Origin: a virus
Length of the DNA: 20,987 nucleotides
Virus record (IMG/VR): IMGVR_UViG_3300025840_000324
Span: 1 to 20,987 of that record
Strand: one strand, 5' to 3'
This document shows, one piece after another, positions 12,262-20,508 of the stretch (the stretch's first letter is position 1; the number at the start of each line of letters is the position of its first letter). A program made the translations under genes and the position numbers. The notes under the pieces are model-generated. The model was not told the origin of the DNA. It saw nothing but the letters and a program-made list of their open reading frames with translations, and did not search any database.

Positions 12262-13796
12262 ATATTTACGATGCGCTAGATGAAATTGGATCTGCAAATC
12301 TTCCTGGAGTTCGTCCAGGAGGATTTAAAATAAAAGTCGCAGAAATTCATCATGGCCCAGGAAATCAATATCCAATTGGTCCTCTAATCACAGAAATACA
12401 AATTTTTGAAGATATAGAGAGAGTAGGTGTGACGGGCCACATCAGTTTACACGATAACGTAAACTTATTTCAGGCAGGACCAATTATAGGTCATGAGTTA
12501 TTATATCTTCAATTGGAAACTAATGGGGCAAGCGAGGTTGGTATTCCTGAATTTGGATTAGATTTTACCACACATCCACTTTTTATATACAAAGTTGAAA
12601 ATATGACTGCGGCTAATGAAGGCGGAGGACCAACTGCTTGGTTGGATTATCGTCTTCATTTTTGTTCTCCAGAAATGTTAAAAAATGGAAGAATTCGAGT
12701 TTCTAAAGCATATCAGGGAACTTTAGATACTATGGTCGAGAGCGTTCTAAAGAAAGAAATACAAACATATAAACCAATTTTGAAACAAGAAACACTGGAC
12801 ATCTATCACCAAATTGCAACAAACATTCGTCCATATGAATTTATTAGCCAATTAGTTCCTATGGCACAATGTAATCCTAAGACAAATTCTAGATCAAAGG
12901 GGCCAAAAGGAAAAAAAGCTGACACTTCTACACTATTTAAAGGTAGACAAACAGATTTTCTTTTCTATGAGACTTCTACAAGAATGGATGGTTCTGGAGG
13001 ATTCAACTTTGTTCCTGCTTTACAAAAAGCAGAAACACCAAACTTATATTTTACTTTATCTAACAGTTCTGATACTCAAGGATTTAATGTTAGTTCAACT
13101 CAAGGAACATCTCATGGCGGATGGGTCAATAGTATGCTAACAGCAAACAACTACACAATTAAATTTTTAGGCGACAAATACAGAACAATATCTAGTGGTT
13201 TGTGGGCAGGAAAATTAATTAAACATAACCCTTACAAAAAGTCATACGATATTTTTAAATCTGATTATCAAAAACAATTAAAGCATAAAAGGTACTCGTT
13301 GGTCTCAGAAACCTATGACTATCATTCAGACAAAACAATTACTGAATTTCCAGATTCTAGAATAAAATACACTAGTTCGACGGGAAGTAAAGGATATTCA
13401 AATATTAGTAGTAACAATAATGAAGTAAACTATCCATGGAATAGTAACCCAGACGACATATCTCTGTTGAGAACTATGCAGCTTGGTCACGTTTTAGGAA
13501 GTCATAGGCTTGAGTTTACTATTCCAGGGTGTTCTCGATTGTCAGTAGGTGAATTAGCCTTTGCTGATCTTCCTGATCTAGGTTACGGTGCAGGACAGTC
13601 TGGATTACAAGGTGCACGTCAGCTTTGGGAAAATAGATTAGATAATATTTGGTTAGTTACAAAAGTAGCACACAAAATAACAGTTCAAGGCCCTGGCGGA
13701 TATAGTACAAGAGTTGAAGTTGCAAATACTATGTCGGCCACATCACAAGTACTTAATAGTTATGGAGAGCTAGGTTCTGGTTATGGAGTTGGTTAG
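12258..13796 (+). CDS. Baseplate hub protein, gp27-like
   Basis: The 512-residue protein matches the layout of T4 gp27, the hub ring that carries the spike. An early beta domain has FEDIERVGVTGHISLHDNVN, then a second domain with FIYKVENMTAANEGG, LDYRLHFCSPEMLKNGR and the helix TLDTMVESVLKKEI. Near the C-terminus, PGCSRLSVGELAFADL and NIWLVTKVAHKITVQG parallel the end of gp27. It is longer than T4 gp27 (391 residues), with an insert rich in Lys/Ser in the middle. The match is by my reading of the pattern, not by a search, so I leave the symbol out. It overlaps gp53 by four bases (ATGA). Confidence 0.6.
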   Translation: MNIYDALDEIGSANLPGVRPGGFKIKVAEIHHGPGNQYPIGPLITEIQIFEDIERVGVTGHISLHDNVNLFQAGPIIGHELLYLQLETNGASEVGIPEFGLDFTTHPLFIYKVENMTAANEGGGPTAWLDYRLHFCSPEMLKNGRIRVSKAYQGTLDTMVESVLKKEIQTYKPILKQETLDIYHQIATNIRPYEFISQLVPMAQCNPKTNSRSKGPKGKKADTSTLFKGRQTDFLFYETSTRMDGSGGFNFVPALQKAETPNLYFTLSNSSDTQGFNVSSTQGTSHGGWVNSMLTANNYTIKFLGDKYRTISSGLWAGKLIKHNPYKKSYDIFKSDYQKQLKHKRYSLVSETYDYHSDKTITEFPDSRIKYTSSTGSKGYSNISSNNNEVNYPWNSNPDDISLLRTMQLGHVLGSHRLEFTIPGCSRLSVGELAFADLPDLGYGAGQSGLQGARQLWENRLDNIWLVTKVAHKITVQGPGGYSTRVEVANTMSATSQVLNSYGELGSGYGVG

Positions 13797-13801
13797 TCGT
13801 A

Positions 13802-13809
13802 GATAAATA
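13802..13809 (+). promoter_or_regulatory. T4-like late box directly before the 188-aa gene
   Basis: GATAAATA matches seven of eight late-consensus positions and lies in the short gap between two genes. With T4 spacing the transcript would start at 13815, the first base of the GTG start codon. Confidence 0.6.
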
Positions 13810-13814
13810 GTTGG

Positions 13815-14381
13815 GTGAGTTTATTTGACGACATAAAGGAATCAGCTGAAGGTAGAGAACTATCTACAAGATGGTATAGATCAAAAATAACATCTTTAGG
13901 TGGAACCACCATGACAGCCGAACAGCACATAGAAGAAGGTTATGCAACTGCTAAACCAAACTATGGGATGATGAATTTGTTTCATTATCAGCCACAGACT
14001 GCTGAGAAACTACCCTTCTATGATTTATTTCCTTTAGTGATACCTGTTGAAAAAAATAGAGATGGATTCACAGGTATAAATTTTCATTTTCTGTCAATAC
14101 CCATGAGAGTTGCATTTCTCAATTTATTGACCGAAGCATTTGCTGATGACAGAATGGAAAAATTAAATTTAACCTGGAGACAAATTTCAGGCCTCGGAAA
14201 ATCAAAAGTAACCGTTCGAAGATATAAGGCTAGAAATGTAAAGTCTATGTTTTTAAGAATACCTGTAGAGGATATGCTGATTGCAGTTTTATTGCCTGTG
14301 CAGAGATTTTATTCTGGCGATTTGGATTCTAAACGTAGAGTTTCTTCAGAAGTTGTTTATAACAAAATAAGGAGTATGTAG
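13815..14381 (+). CDS. Virion or baseplate protein of unknown identity, 188 residues
   Basis: The protein begins MSLFDDIKESAEGRELSTRW and carries a conserved-looking centre, KLPFYDLFPLVIPVEKNRDG, followed by FTGINFHFLSIPMRVAFLNLL; the end VYNKIRSM is basic. By position between gp27-like and gp54-like it could be the distal hub protein gp28 of T4 (177 residues), but I cannot confirm this by sequence and have also seen similar FYDxFP segments in proteins with other labels. A GTG at 13815 follows a late box by five bases and has no ribosome-binding site. The stop is one base before the next gene. Confidence 0.65.
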   Translation: MSLFDDIKESAEGRELSTRWYRSKITSLGGTTMTAEQHIEEGYATAKPNYGMMNLFHYQPQTAEKLPFYDLFPLVIPVEKNRDGFTGINFHFLSIPMRVAFLNLLTEAFADDRMEKLNLTWRQISGLGKSKVTVRRYKARNVKSMFLRIPVEDMLIAVLLPVQRFYSGDLDSKRRVSSEVVYNKIRSM

Positions 14382-14382
14382 T

Positions 14383-15234
14383 ATGGCTATCGGTATGTTT
14401 GGTATGGATGTTCCTCGTAAAAGAACTCAGACCCCTACACCATCACAACCAGTACCGGCGCAAAATGTATCAACGGAAACTGCGTCCCAAGGAAGTTTTG
14501 TTTCAGAGAAAGTTAGTTCTTTTTCAAAATTCCAAGATCAATTTATAAATCGAGACGTACAACGTACAAATCGTTATAGAGTTTTTATAGACTCTCCTTC
14601 AGGAACAAGTGAACGAATAAATTTTTTATGCGAATCTATACAATTTCCAGGACAAAACATGAGAACTTCTACAGATGATCTTAGACATGGTCCCGTCAGA
14701 GAGATTGTTCACGGTACAACGTATGGCCCAATTAATCTAACATTTATTTGTACGACAGGTATGCCTGAAAAACAATGGTTTGAAAATTGGCAGACTTACA
14801 TAATAAATCGAGATTCGGGTAGAAAAACTTGGCAAGTAAAATATTATAGAGATTATGTAAAAAATATAGAACTCTATACACTAGATAAAAATGATGAAGA
14901 TGGATACAAAGTTACCATATACGAGGCTTTTCCTAAAACAATAACACAGCAGGAATTTTCTAATACGTCAGCGGACAGTTATCAGACAATTTCTGTAGAA
15001 TTTGCATATAGATATTGGGATAGTGAGTCATTAGGTCCTCCAACGTCTACAACAGAAAAAACTTTACCAATTACACAGTTACCAGATACTTACGGTTCTA
15101 AACCACAAACTATTGATGAAAAAGTAGCTGGCGGTAGTCCTTGGCTAAATCCCAATACAAACGAGTACTTACCAACACCAGCTCAACCAGTACCAAATGA
15201 TCCATCAGATCAAATTCTTAATAATCGAAATTAA
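14383..15234 (+). CDS. 54: Tail-tube initiator, gp54-like
   Basis: gp54 sits at the baseplate-tube joint with gp48 and has a tail-tube-type fold. The 283-residue protein has FINRDVQRTNRYRVFIDSP, NFLCESIQFPGQ, HGTTYGPINLTFICTTG, KQWFENWQTYI, then YKVTIYEAFPKTITQQEFS and ISVEFAYRYWDSE. The same order of elements (QRNN.F, VKMPE, ITGRELDPLVISF, AMQDWVN, VMFTGCIPISVS, FDVTFAYRVM) is found in T4 gp54. Flexible Pro/Thr/Gln-rich tails lie at both ends. It could alternatively be a tube protein of the gp19 type, but size and position favour gp54. Confidence 0.7.
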   Translation: MAIGMFGMDVPRKRTQTPTPSQPVPAQNVSTETASQGSFVSEKVSSFSKFQDQFINRDVQRTNRYRVFIDSPSGTSERINFLCESIQFPGQNMRTSTDDLRHGPVREIVHGTTYGPINLTFICTTGMPEKQWFENWQTYIINRDSGRKTWQVKYYRDYVKNIELYTLDKNDEDGYKVTIYEAFPKTITQQEFSNTSADSYQTISVEFAYRYWDSESLGPPTSTTEKTLPITQLPDTYGSKPQTIDEKVAGGSPWLNPNTNEYLPTPAQPVPNDPSDQILNNRN

Positions 15235-15257
15235 TTATGTAACAGGAGAATAATATT

Positions 15258-15962
15258 ATGAGTTTACCTATGTTAAATATTCCAACTTATCCGTTGGAGA
15301 TACCTTCTACAAAGGAGATGATTTCATTTAGACCATTTCTAGTAAAAGAAGAAAAGATACTTCTTTTAGCTTTAGAAGAAAATAATGAGGCAATGATTGC
15401 TCGTGCACTAAAACAAATTGTACACAACTGTACGTTTGAAATTTTAGAAATTGATCGTATGCCTTTATTTGATTTGGAGTATATCTTTTTGAACATTAGA
15501 GCAAAGTCTGTTGGCGAGACAGCTGAGTTAAAACTTCTTTGTCCAGATGACGAAAAAACATATGCAAATGTGAAAATTCCTTTGGATGAAGTTCAAGTAG
15601 AGTTTTCAAAAGACCACAAGAAAGAAATTAAACTAACAGATACGATTACTGTGGTCATGCGTTACCCAACATATGAATTGTTGGGTATGGACGATAGTTC
15701 AATGACGATAGAAAGGACTTTCAAACTTATTGGTGATTGTACTGATAAGATTGTTGACGGTGAAACTGTATACGAACGAGCAGATTTCACAGAAAAAGAA
15801 TTGAATGATTTTTATGATGGCTTAAACTCTCAACAGTTTTTGGAGATTCAAAAGTTTTTTGAGACAATGCCTAAACTAAGATATATTGTCGATGTTGTTA
15901 ATCCAAAGACTAAGAAGAAAAATAAAATTACATTGGAGGGATTGCAAAGTTTTTTCGTATAG
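15258..15962 (+). CDS. 26: Baseplate hub / tail assembly protein gp26-like (zero-frame product)
   Basis: The zero-frame product has 234 residues. The start MSLPMLNIPTYPLEIPSTK and FRPFLVKEEKILLLALEENN are hallmarks of gp26-family proteins of T4-like phages. AGGAG (15244-15248) precedes the ATG by nine bases. The last codons read AGT TTT TTC GTA TAG, in which T-TTT-TTC at 15950-15956 is a perfect slippery heptamer. I infer that a fraction of ribosomes moves into the -1 frame and makes a longer protein (see the 15258-16144 entry). gp26 is listed as a hub protein in T4; a short-and-long product pair would also fit a tail-assembly chaperone like lambda gpG/gpGT, which should be kept in mind. Confidence 0.85.
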   Translation: MSLPMLNIPTYPLEIPSTKEMISFRPFLVKEEKILLLALEENNEAMIARALKQIVHNCTFEILEIDRMPLFDLEYIFLNIRAKSVGETAELKLLCPDDEKTYANVKIPLDEVQVEFSKDHKKEIKLTDTITVVMRYPTYELLGMDDSSMTIERTFKLIGDCTDKIVDGETVYERADFTEKELNDFYDGLNSQQFLEIQKFFETMPKLRYIVDVVNPKTKKKNKITLEGLQSFFV

Positions 15963-16144
15963 CTCTTTCTCATAATAGTCTTGAAAATCATATCAGGACA
16001 AACTTTGCTTTGATGCAACATCACAAGTACAGTTATTCTGATTTAGAAAATATGTTGCCATGGGAAAGAGCGATTTATGTTTCCTTACTCGTCAGCTATA
16101 TAAAGGAAGAAAACGAAAGACGAAAGGCTGAAGCAAGAAAATAA
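15258..16144 (+). CDS. Predicted -1 frameshift product of gp26 with a gp51-like tail
   Basis: If the ribosome slips by -1 on TTTTTTC (15950-15956), translation continues from base 15956 for 62 codons to TAA at 16142-16144, giving a 295-residue protein. The added part starts RIALSHNSLENHIRTNF, then has YSYSDLENMLPWERAIYVSL and a charged helix IKEENERRKAEARK. This region has no good start of its own (the first in-frame ATG, 16013, lacks a ribosome-binding site and would give 43 residues), and it ends one base before the next gene, so it fills the gap exactly. GCTCTTTCTCAT at 15962-15973 pairs with ATGGGAAAGAGC at 16060-16071 (12 pairs, one G-U), five bases after the heptamer. Resemblance to T4 gp51 is a guess. 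Confidence 0.7.
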
Positions 16145-16145
16145 C

Positions 16146-16463
16146 ATGGCAGATGAAAAACAAGTACTTATTAGAGAAAAAACATACGAAGTAGATAAAT
16201 CAGACTTTTTAACAATTCAAGGATTCGATCAGAGTAAGACTTGGTATAATCAAACAGCGGGTTTCATGGATACTCTACGTTTGATTCCAAGACTATTGAT
16301 GGTCGCCTATGGTTATGTGTTCTGGTACTCAACTCAATGGTTTATGAACTTACCTGATCCAACAAATGCACAAGCAGCCTACATTTCTACTATTGTGGGT
16401 GCCGGCGCAGCGTGGTTTGGATTATATGTGGGCAGTGGCCACAAACCAGCAAGTAAAAAATAA
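16146..16463 (+). CDS. Small membrane protein, holin-like candidate
   Basis: The 105-residue protein has a soluble N-terminus (EKTYEVDKSDFLTIQGF), then a hydrophobic helix around 44-68 (LIPRLLMVAYGYVFWYSTQWF), a short loop NLPDPTNAQ, and a second helix around 76-96 (YISTIVGAGAAWFGLYVGSG) before a basic end. Two helices with a polar loop and a basic tail fit small holins, but the region between gp26 and the large tail proteins is structural, so a virion or assembly role is equally possible. The ATG follows the frameshift-product stop by one base. Confidence 0.6.
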   Translation: MADEKQVLIREKTYEVDKSDFLTIQGFDQSKTWYNQTAGFMDTLRLIPRLLMVAYGYVFWYSTQWFMNLPDPTNAQAAYISTIVGAGAAWFGLYVGSGHKPASKK

Positions 16464-16466
16464 TAA

Positions 16467-18410
16467 ATGGCTTATACAGGACTAGGATTAACTCAAAAAC
16501 CTACTTTGGAGGGTATTAAAGAGGCAGGTTTAGCTCTAGCTGGAGGTGTTGGTGCCACCATCACCGGTGTTGGTGGACTTGCTCTTGGTGGAGCAGGACT
16601 AGTTGCAGGATCTTTAGCAAACGCATTTGGTGCAACAGCAACACCATATCTCGTTGGCCTTGGTGCTATGGGAGCAGCAGGTAAGAAAGGATTTAATATG
16701 TTTGATAGATCCTCAGATGACAATACAATAAAAAAAGATACTGCTACTCCAGAACTTCAACAGGAGATGTCCAAACAGACTCAATATGGATTATTAAGTC
16801 TGGATAAGTTAGATGACATTCACAAAGACTTAGCAGAAACAAGATCGATTCTGGTAGTTCAAGATCCGGCTTCTCAGGCAAGAGAAGAAGCATTAGACGA
16901 ACAAACAAAGAACAAAGAACTTGTTTCTACTATTATGGGTATAGGTAAAGGTGTAGATTCAGGTGGTAAAGGAAAAGAAAAAAGTCTTTTAGAGAAATTA
17001 TTGCCCTTAATAGGACTAACTGCGTTGACGGCTGCTTTGCCTAAGTTCTTAGAAGATTTTGATAAATGGTCAAATACAATCTCTGAAGCTGTTGATAATA
17101 TCTCAGAGTTTTTAAATGATTTAGATAACTTCTTTGAGGGTATGGGTATTGAGTTTGGTGGTCCAGCGGCCTTGGGTGCAATACGTGGTGCAAAAACTGC
17201 AACACGAAGAACCCAGAGAAAGTTAAGAACACCTCGTGGCGGTCTTAGTCGAGGTACAGGTACTAGACGAGCAAGACCAACTTCTAAAGAAACACGAAAG
17301 AGATATCAAAGAATATACGGCTCCGATGCAGCTAGAAATAGATTTCAAGGTCAGGTAAGAAACCCTCGAGGCGGCCTTGAACGAGGTACAGGCACTAGAT
17401 CGGCAAGACCAACTTCGACTCCAAAAAGAGGAGGACCAAGAAGATTAGCTCTCAAGTCTTTAGCGTTACCGCCACCAAAACCACCTAAATCTAAAAGACC
17501 ATCTAAAATTAATTCTACACAGTTTTTGTTGGATAGTAAACCACAACCAGTATCACCAGAGATTAAACCAACAACGTCTACACCTAAAAGAGGCGGTAGA
17601 GTAAAACAAGGATTTCAAAAGGCCTTTGATATAGCTCGATTTAAAAATTTACCTAGAAGTGCATCATCAAGTTACATGGCTTCAGTTGATCCTGCACAAA
17701 GAGGAAAAGCATGGAGTAAAATTGCAGCTTTAGATAAATGGTTGGCAACAAATAAAGTTGCTCAAGCAGTTCTCAAGCCATTTGCAAAAGCAGCTTGGTT
17801 TATATCTGCTGCCTTTGCTGCATATGATATTAGTGAATTGATAAGTCAATGGCTGAAAAATAAATCTGAAGGTAATGATTGGCCTTTTGCAGGCGATGAA
17901 CCAGAAGATAAAGTTTTTGTTGATGGATTGAAAAAGATGGCAGGAACTTATGGAGGAGCCTATCTCGGAGCAATTGCTGGAGGTATGATAGGTAGTTTGA
18001 TTCCTGTTCCTTTTGTCGGAACTGTAGCAGGTTCAATTGTAGGAGGACTAGCAGGATCAATGCTAGGTGAAAGTCTTGCAGGGGGTATACAAGGTACAGA
18101 TAGGCTCAACAAGATAAAGGCTGAGAAGAAAGGTATCTTGATGGAGTTAAACTCCGAATTTTCACCCGAAGATTCGATGAATGGAAGAGATGAACAATTA
18201 ATTCAACGACTGGAGGCTATTGACGAAGAAATCAAAGTTTTAGAGTCAGGTCCTACGGATGAAGCATCAACAGTGGTAATAGTGAATAATGTGGATAATA
18301 CACAAAATGTTAATTCTGCAACATCAACAACGACAAATACTACAAACACGGAAAATAAAGCTCCAATGCAAATCTACGGCGAAGAAGATATGTCTTATAT
18401 GTCACCTTAG
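16467..18410 (+). CDS. Large tail protein, paralogue A (tape-measure-like candidate)
   Basis: The 647-residue protein starts with a glycine-rich hydrophobic segment (MAYTGLGLTQKPTL then ALAGG and GLALGGAGLVAGSLANAFGAT) that is nearly identical to the start of the next gene. A helical part with EKLLPLIGLTALTAALPKFL follows, then a very basic Arg/Pro/Lys region (residues about 245-390) holding two copies of PRGGLxRGTGTRxARPTS 44 residues apart. Next come hydrophobic helices and a glycine-zipper-like stretch (GGAYLGAIAGGMIGSL, GSIVGGLAGSMLGESL) and an Asn/Thr-rich tail. Size, low-complexity regions and position after gp26 suggest a gp29-like hub or tape-measure role, but no motif proves this. 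Confidence 0.6.
   Translation: MAYTGLGLTQKPTLEGIKEAGLALAGGVGATITGVGGLALGGAGLVAGSLANAFGATATPYLVGLGAMGAAGKKGFNMFDRSSDDNTIKKDTATPELQQEMSKQTQYGLLSLDKLDDIHKDLAETRSILVVQDPASQAREEALDEQTKNKELVSTIMGIGKGVDSGGKGKEKSLLEKLLPLIGLTALTAALPKFLEDFDKWSNTISEAVDNISEFLNDLDNFFEGMGIEFGGPAALGAIRGAKTATRRTQRKLRTPRGGLSRGTGTRRARPTSKETRKRYQRIYGSDAARNRFQGQVRNPRGGLERGTGTRSARPTSTPKRGGPRRLALKSLALPPPKPPKSKRPSKINSTQFLLDSKPQPVSPEIKPTTSTPKRGGRVKQGFQKAFDIARFKNLPRSASSSYMASVDPAQRGKAWSKIAALDKWLATNKVAQAVLKPFAKAAWFISAAFAAYDISELISQWLKNKSEGNDWPFAGDEPEDKVFVDGLKKMAGTYGGAYLGAIAGGMIGSLIPVPFVGTVAGSIVGGLAGSMLGESLAGGIQGTDRLNKIKAEKKGILMELNSEFSPEDSMNGRDEQLIQRLEAIDEEIKVLESGPTDEASTVVIVNNVDNTQNVNSATSTTTNTTNTENKAPMQIYGEEDMSYMSP
17232..17417 (+). repeat. 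Two 54-base direct repeats in paralogue A
   Basis: Bases 17232-17285 and 17364-17417 encode PRGGLSRGTGTRRARPTS and PRGGLERGTGTRSARPTS. The copies differ mainly at third positions, so the protein repeat has been kept by selection or the duplication is not recent. The offset is 132 bases (44 codons). Confidence 0.8.
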
Positions 18411-18420
18411 GAAAATGTAA

Positions 18421-20160
18421 ATGGCTTATACAGGACTAGGATTAACTCAAAAACCTACTTTGAAGGGTATTGGAGAGGCAAGTTTAGCTCTAGCTGGAGG
18501 TATTGGCGGACTTGCTCTTGGTGGAGCAGGACTAGTTGCAGGATCTTTAGCAAACGCATTTGGTGCAACACCATATATTGCCGGATTAGGTATACTTGGA
18601 GCATCAGCCAAAAAAGGATTTAATTTTTCGTTTGAAAAGGAAGATACTGCGAGATCACTTGGATTGGATGAAAATTCTAGTCCATCTGAGGTTGAAGCCG
18701 GAGAGGTTTCCATCTTAAATAAAATTGCAGCAGAAAGTAGTTCGTTATTAGAAACTGTAAAAGATAATCAAATTTCTCCATCTCAAGAAAGAGAATTTCA
18801 GATGGATAGAGACAAAAATCATCAGGAATTAATCTCGGCTTTTTCTAATATAAGTCTTGTGAGTATTTCTGATGATGAAAACAAAGATCCCTGGTGGAAA
18901 AAAATATTTAATCTCTTATCTGGATGGAAATTACTTGTTGCACCATTTGTAAAGGGAATGGCAACTTTCTTAGCCAGAATGTTACTTGTGTTTACAAGTC
19001 CTGCCTTGTTGGGTATTGCTGGTGCACTTCTGATAATGACAAAATGGAAGACAATCAAGAAAACAATAAAAGGAGCAATTTACAAAATAAAAGTTTGGAC
19101 CAATAAAGTTTTGAGTTTAATTCCTGGAGCTCCTCTATTAGAAATTGGAGAAAATCCTAACGCAACACCTATGGATGCAGGAGAGTTCGTCAATACAACT
19201 ACAGGAGGTGATGAAGGATTTAAAGTTGTAGAAAATCCTAACGCAACACCTATGGATGCAGGAGAGTTTGTCACCACAACAGGCGTCGGAGAATTTAAAG
19301 ACGGTGGATCGTTTATTGTAGATGGTGATGATGGTGGAGTTGATAAGCTTATGGTAGTGTTTAATGCAACCAAAGGAGAAAAGGTTACAGTAGAAACACC
19401 AAAACAACAAAAAGAAAACATGAAGTCTCCCACAATGCTAGGAGATAAGTACGTTGATATGGATACTATCGAAGGCCGTAGAGAATTTTATTTCAATGCT
19501 ACAGAAGAAGAATGGACACAGATGTATGTTAATATGGAAAATCAAGGAATGGGACTTGCATCAAGTGCTGCTCAAATGCAAGATACCTCAAAACTTGAAG
19601 TTTTAGATTATATGTTTGGTATAAGCGTGGAGGGACAACAATCAGTACAAACATCAATGGTAAATGATGACATAAAGGAAAGTTTTGGTGATTGGACAAA
19701 AATTGTAAATTCCATTGGTGATGTTACTCAAATGCAATCAGGTGAACTTATGGATACTAGAACAGGAAGTGAAGAATCTGTTACTGGCGAAAATATGAAA
19801 ACAATTTCCTGGGATGATTGGAAAGGAGATGAAGATAAATTAAGGTCGTTGGGAGTATACAATAACGAGGACATCAATAGATACAAACAGATAACAGGTT
19901 CTAGTTTTATGGATACTAGCGGCGGCCGAGGAAGAATGGTTGAAGGTCGATATGACAGAATTAATCATTTAAAACAAATTCAGAGAACTATTGAAACACC
20001 AAAAGTAGAGTCATTTAAACTAAAACCAAAAGTTGAGGAAATAACAAACTATATTGATAACTCGTCCTCGAAAAACCAGAAGTCAACAAAAACTTATGAG
20101 TTTGGTGGCGGTTTCTCTGTAACAGATGGACACACACTATCACCACTTACAAACAGGTAA
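18421..20160 (+). CDS. Large tail protein, paralogue B
   Basis: The 579-residue protein shares its first 70 or so residues with paralogue A, including a 63-base DNA stretch that is identical in both. After that the sequences diverge. It has a segment with WWKKIFNLLSGWKLL, hydrophobic helices (FVKGMATFLARMLLVFTSPALL, split here) around residues 170-200, a two-copy repeat ENPNATPMDAGEFV, and a long polar C-terminal part with FGGGFSVTDG near the end. The first half fits an inserted or tape-measure-type tail protein and the second half is unassigned. It begins ten bases after the first paralogue ends, with AGGA as a distant ribosome-binding site. Confidence 0.6.
   Translation: MAYTGLGLTQKPTLKGIGEASLALAGGIGGLALGGAGLVAGSLANAFGATPYIAGLGILGASAKKGFNFSFEKEDTARSLGLDENSSPSEVEAGEVSILNKIAAESSSLLETVKDNQISPSQEREFQMDRDKNHQELISAFSNISLVSISDDENKDPWWKKIFNLLSGWKLLVAPFVKGMATFLARMLLVFTSPALLGIAGALLIMTKWKTIKKTIKGAIYKIKVWTNKVLSLIPGAPLLEIGENPNATPMDAGEFVNTTTGGDEGFKVVENPNATPMDAGEFVTTTGVGEFKDGGSFIVDGDDGGVDKLMVVFNATKGEKVTVETPKQQKENMKSPTMLGDKYVDMDTIEGRREFYFNATEEEWTQMYVNMENQGMGLASSAAQMQDTSKLEVLDYMFGISVEGQQSVQTSMVNDDIKESFGDWTKIVNSIGDVTQMQSGELMDTRTGSEESVTGENMKTISWDDWKGDEDKLRSLGVYNNEDINRYKQITGSSFMDTSGGRGRMVEGRYDRINHLKQIQRTIETPKVESFKLKPKVEEITNYIDNSSSKNQKSTKTYEFGGGFSVTDGHTLSPLTNR
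19150..19268 (+). repeat. 81-base offset tandem repeat in paralogue B
   Basis: A 38-base block at 19150-19187 recurs without change at 19231-19268, offset 81 bases (27 codons), and both encode ENPNATPMDAGEF. The near-perfect DNA identity suggests a young duplication or ongoing conversion inside a flexible, Gly/Asp/Thr-rich linker. Confidence 0.85.
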
Positions 20161-20162
20161 TT

Positions 20163-20495
20163 ATGATGAAAAAAATATTATTAAGTCTACTACTATTCTC
20201 GACAATAGTTAGCGCACAACAAAAACCACCAAAAGATATGTATGAGTTAGAGATACCTATGACTTTTGTTTGTCTCCCTAGTTTTATGAGAATGGTAAAT
20301 CATCTAAATGATAATTTTGGTGAAGTTCCTGTGGCAATGTCTCAAATGAGTTCTGAGATAACCCTTATATTATTTGTAAATGAAGATAAAACAACTTCAA
20401 GTTTGGTCGTTTTACGAAAAGCACAAAAAGAAGAAGAAGTTTGTATTGTTTGGGCCGGCGAATCTGAAGGTGCATCTTTTCTTCTTGCTCTTTAG
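20163..20495 (+). CDS. Small secreted protein of unknown function
   Basis: 110 residues beginning with a signal peptide (MMKKILLSLLLFSTIVSA, cleavage likely before QQ at 19). The mature part has two Cys (around C37 and C93) that may pair, and a helix PSFMRMVNHLNDNFG. ATG at 20163 or 20166 are both possible starts. The gene begins two bases after paralogue B and its TAG is followed at once by a late box. It is probably periplasmic; I recognise no family. Confidence 0.7.
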   Translation: MMKKILLSLLLFSTIVSAQQKPPKDMYELEIPMTFVCLPSFMRMVNHLNDNFGEVPVAMSQMSSEITLILFVNEDKTTSSLVVLRKAQKEEEVCIVWAGESEGASFLLAL

Positions 20496-20503
20496 TATAA
20501 ATA
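20496..20503 (+). promoter_or_regulatory. Perfect late promoter box before glutaredoxin
   Basis: TATAAATA at 20496-20503 is an exact match to the T4 late consensus and begins on the base after the preceding stop codon. With T4 spacing the transcript starts at 20509, the A of the glutaredoxin ATG, so the message would have no leader. Confidence 0.7.
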
Positions 20504-20508
20504 AAATA

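Noticed and set aside
16013-16144. A separate 43-residue gene starting at ATG 16013
   Set aside because: No ribosome-binding site precedes it and it would leave the protein-like sequence from 15956 unused; the frameshift explanation accounts for the whole stretch.
19080-19433. Minus-strand frames opposite the repeat in paralogue B
   Set aside because: Their length and repeated translation come from the plus-strand tandem repeat; no start signal or protein-like composition is seen.
20380-20508. Upstream extension of the glutaredoxin frame from an ATG at 20380
   Set aside because: It would overlap the preceding gene by over 100 bases, adds Lys-rich residues foreign to the fold, and ignores the late box placed next to ATG 20509.
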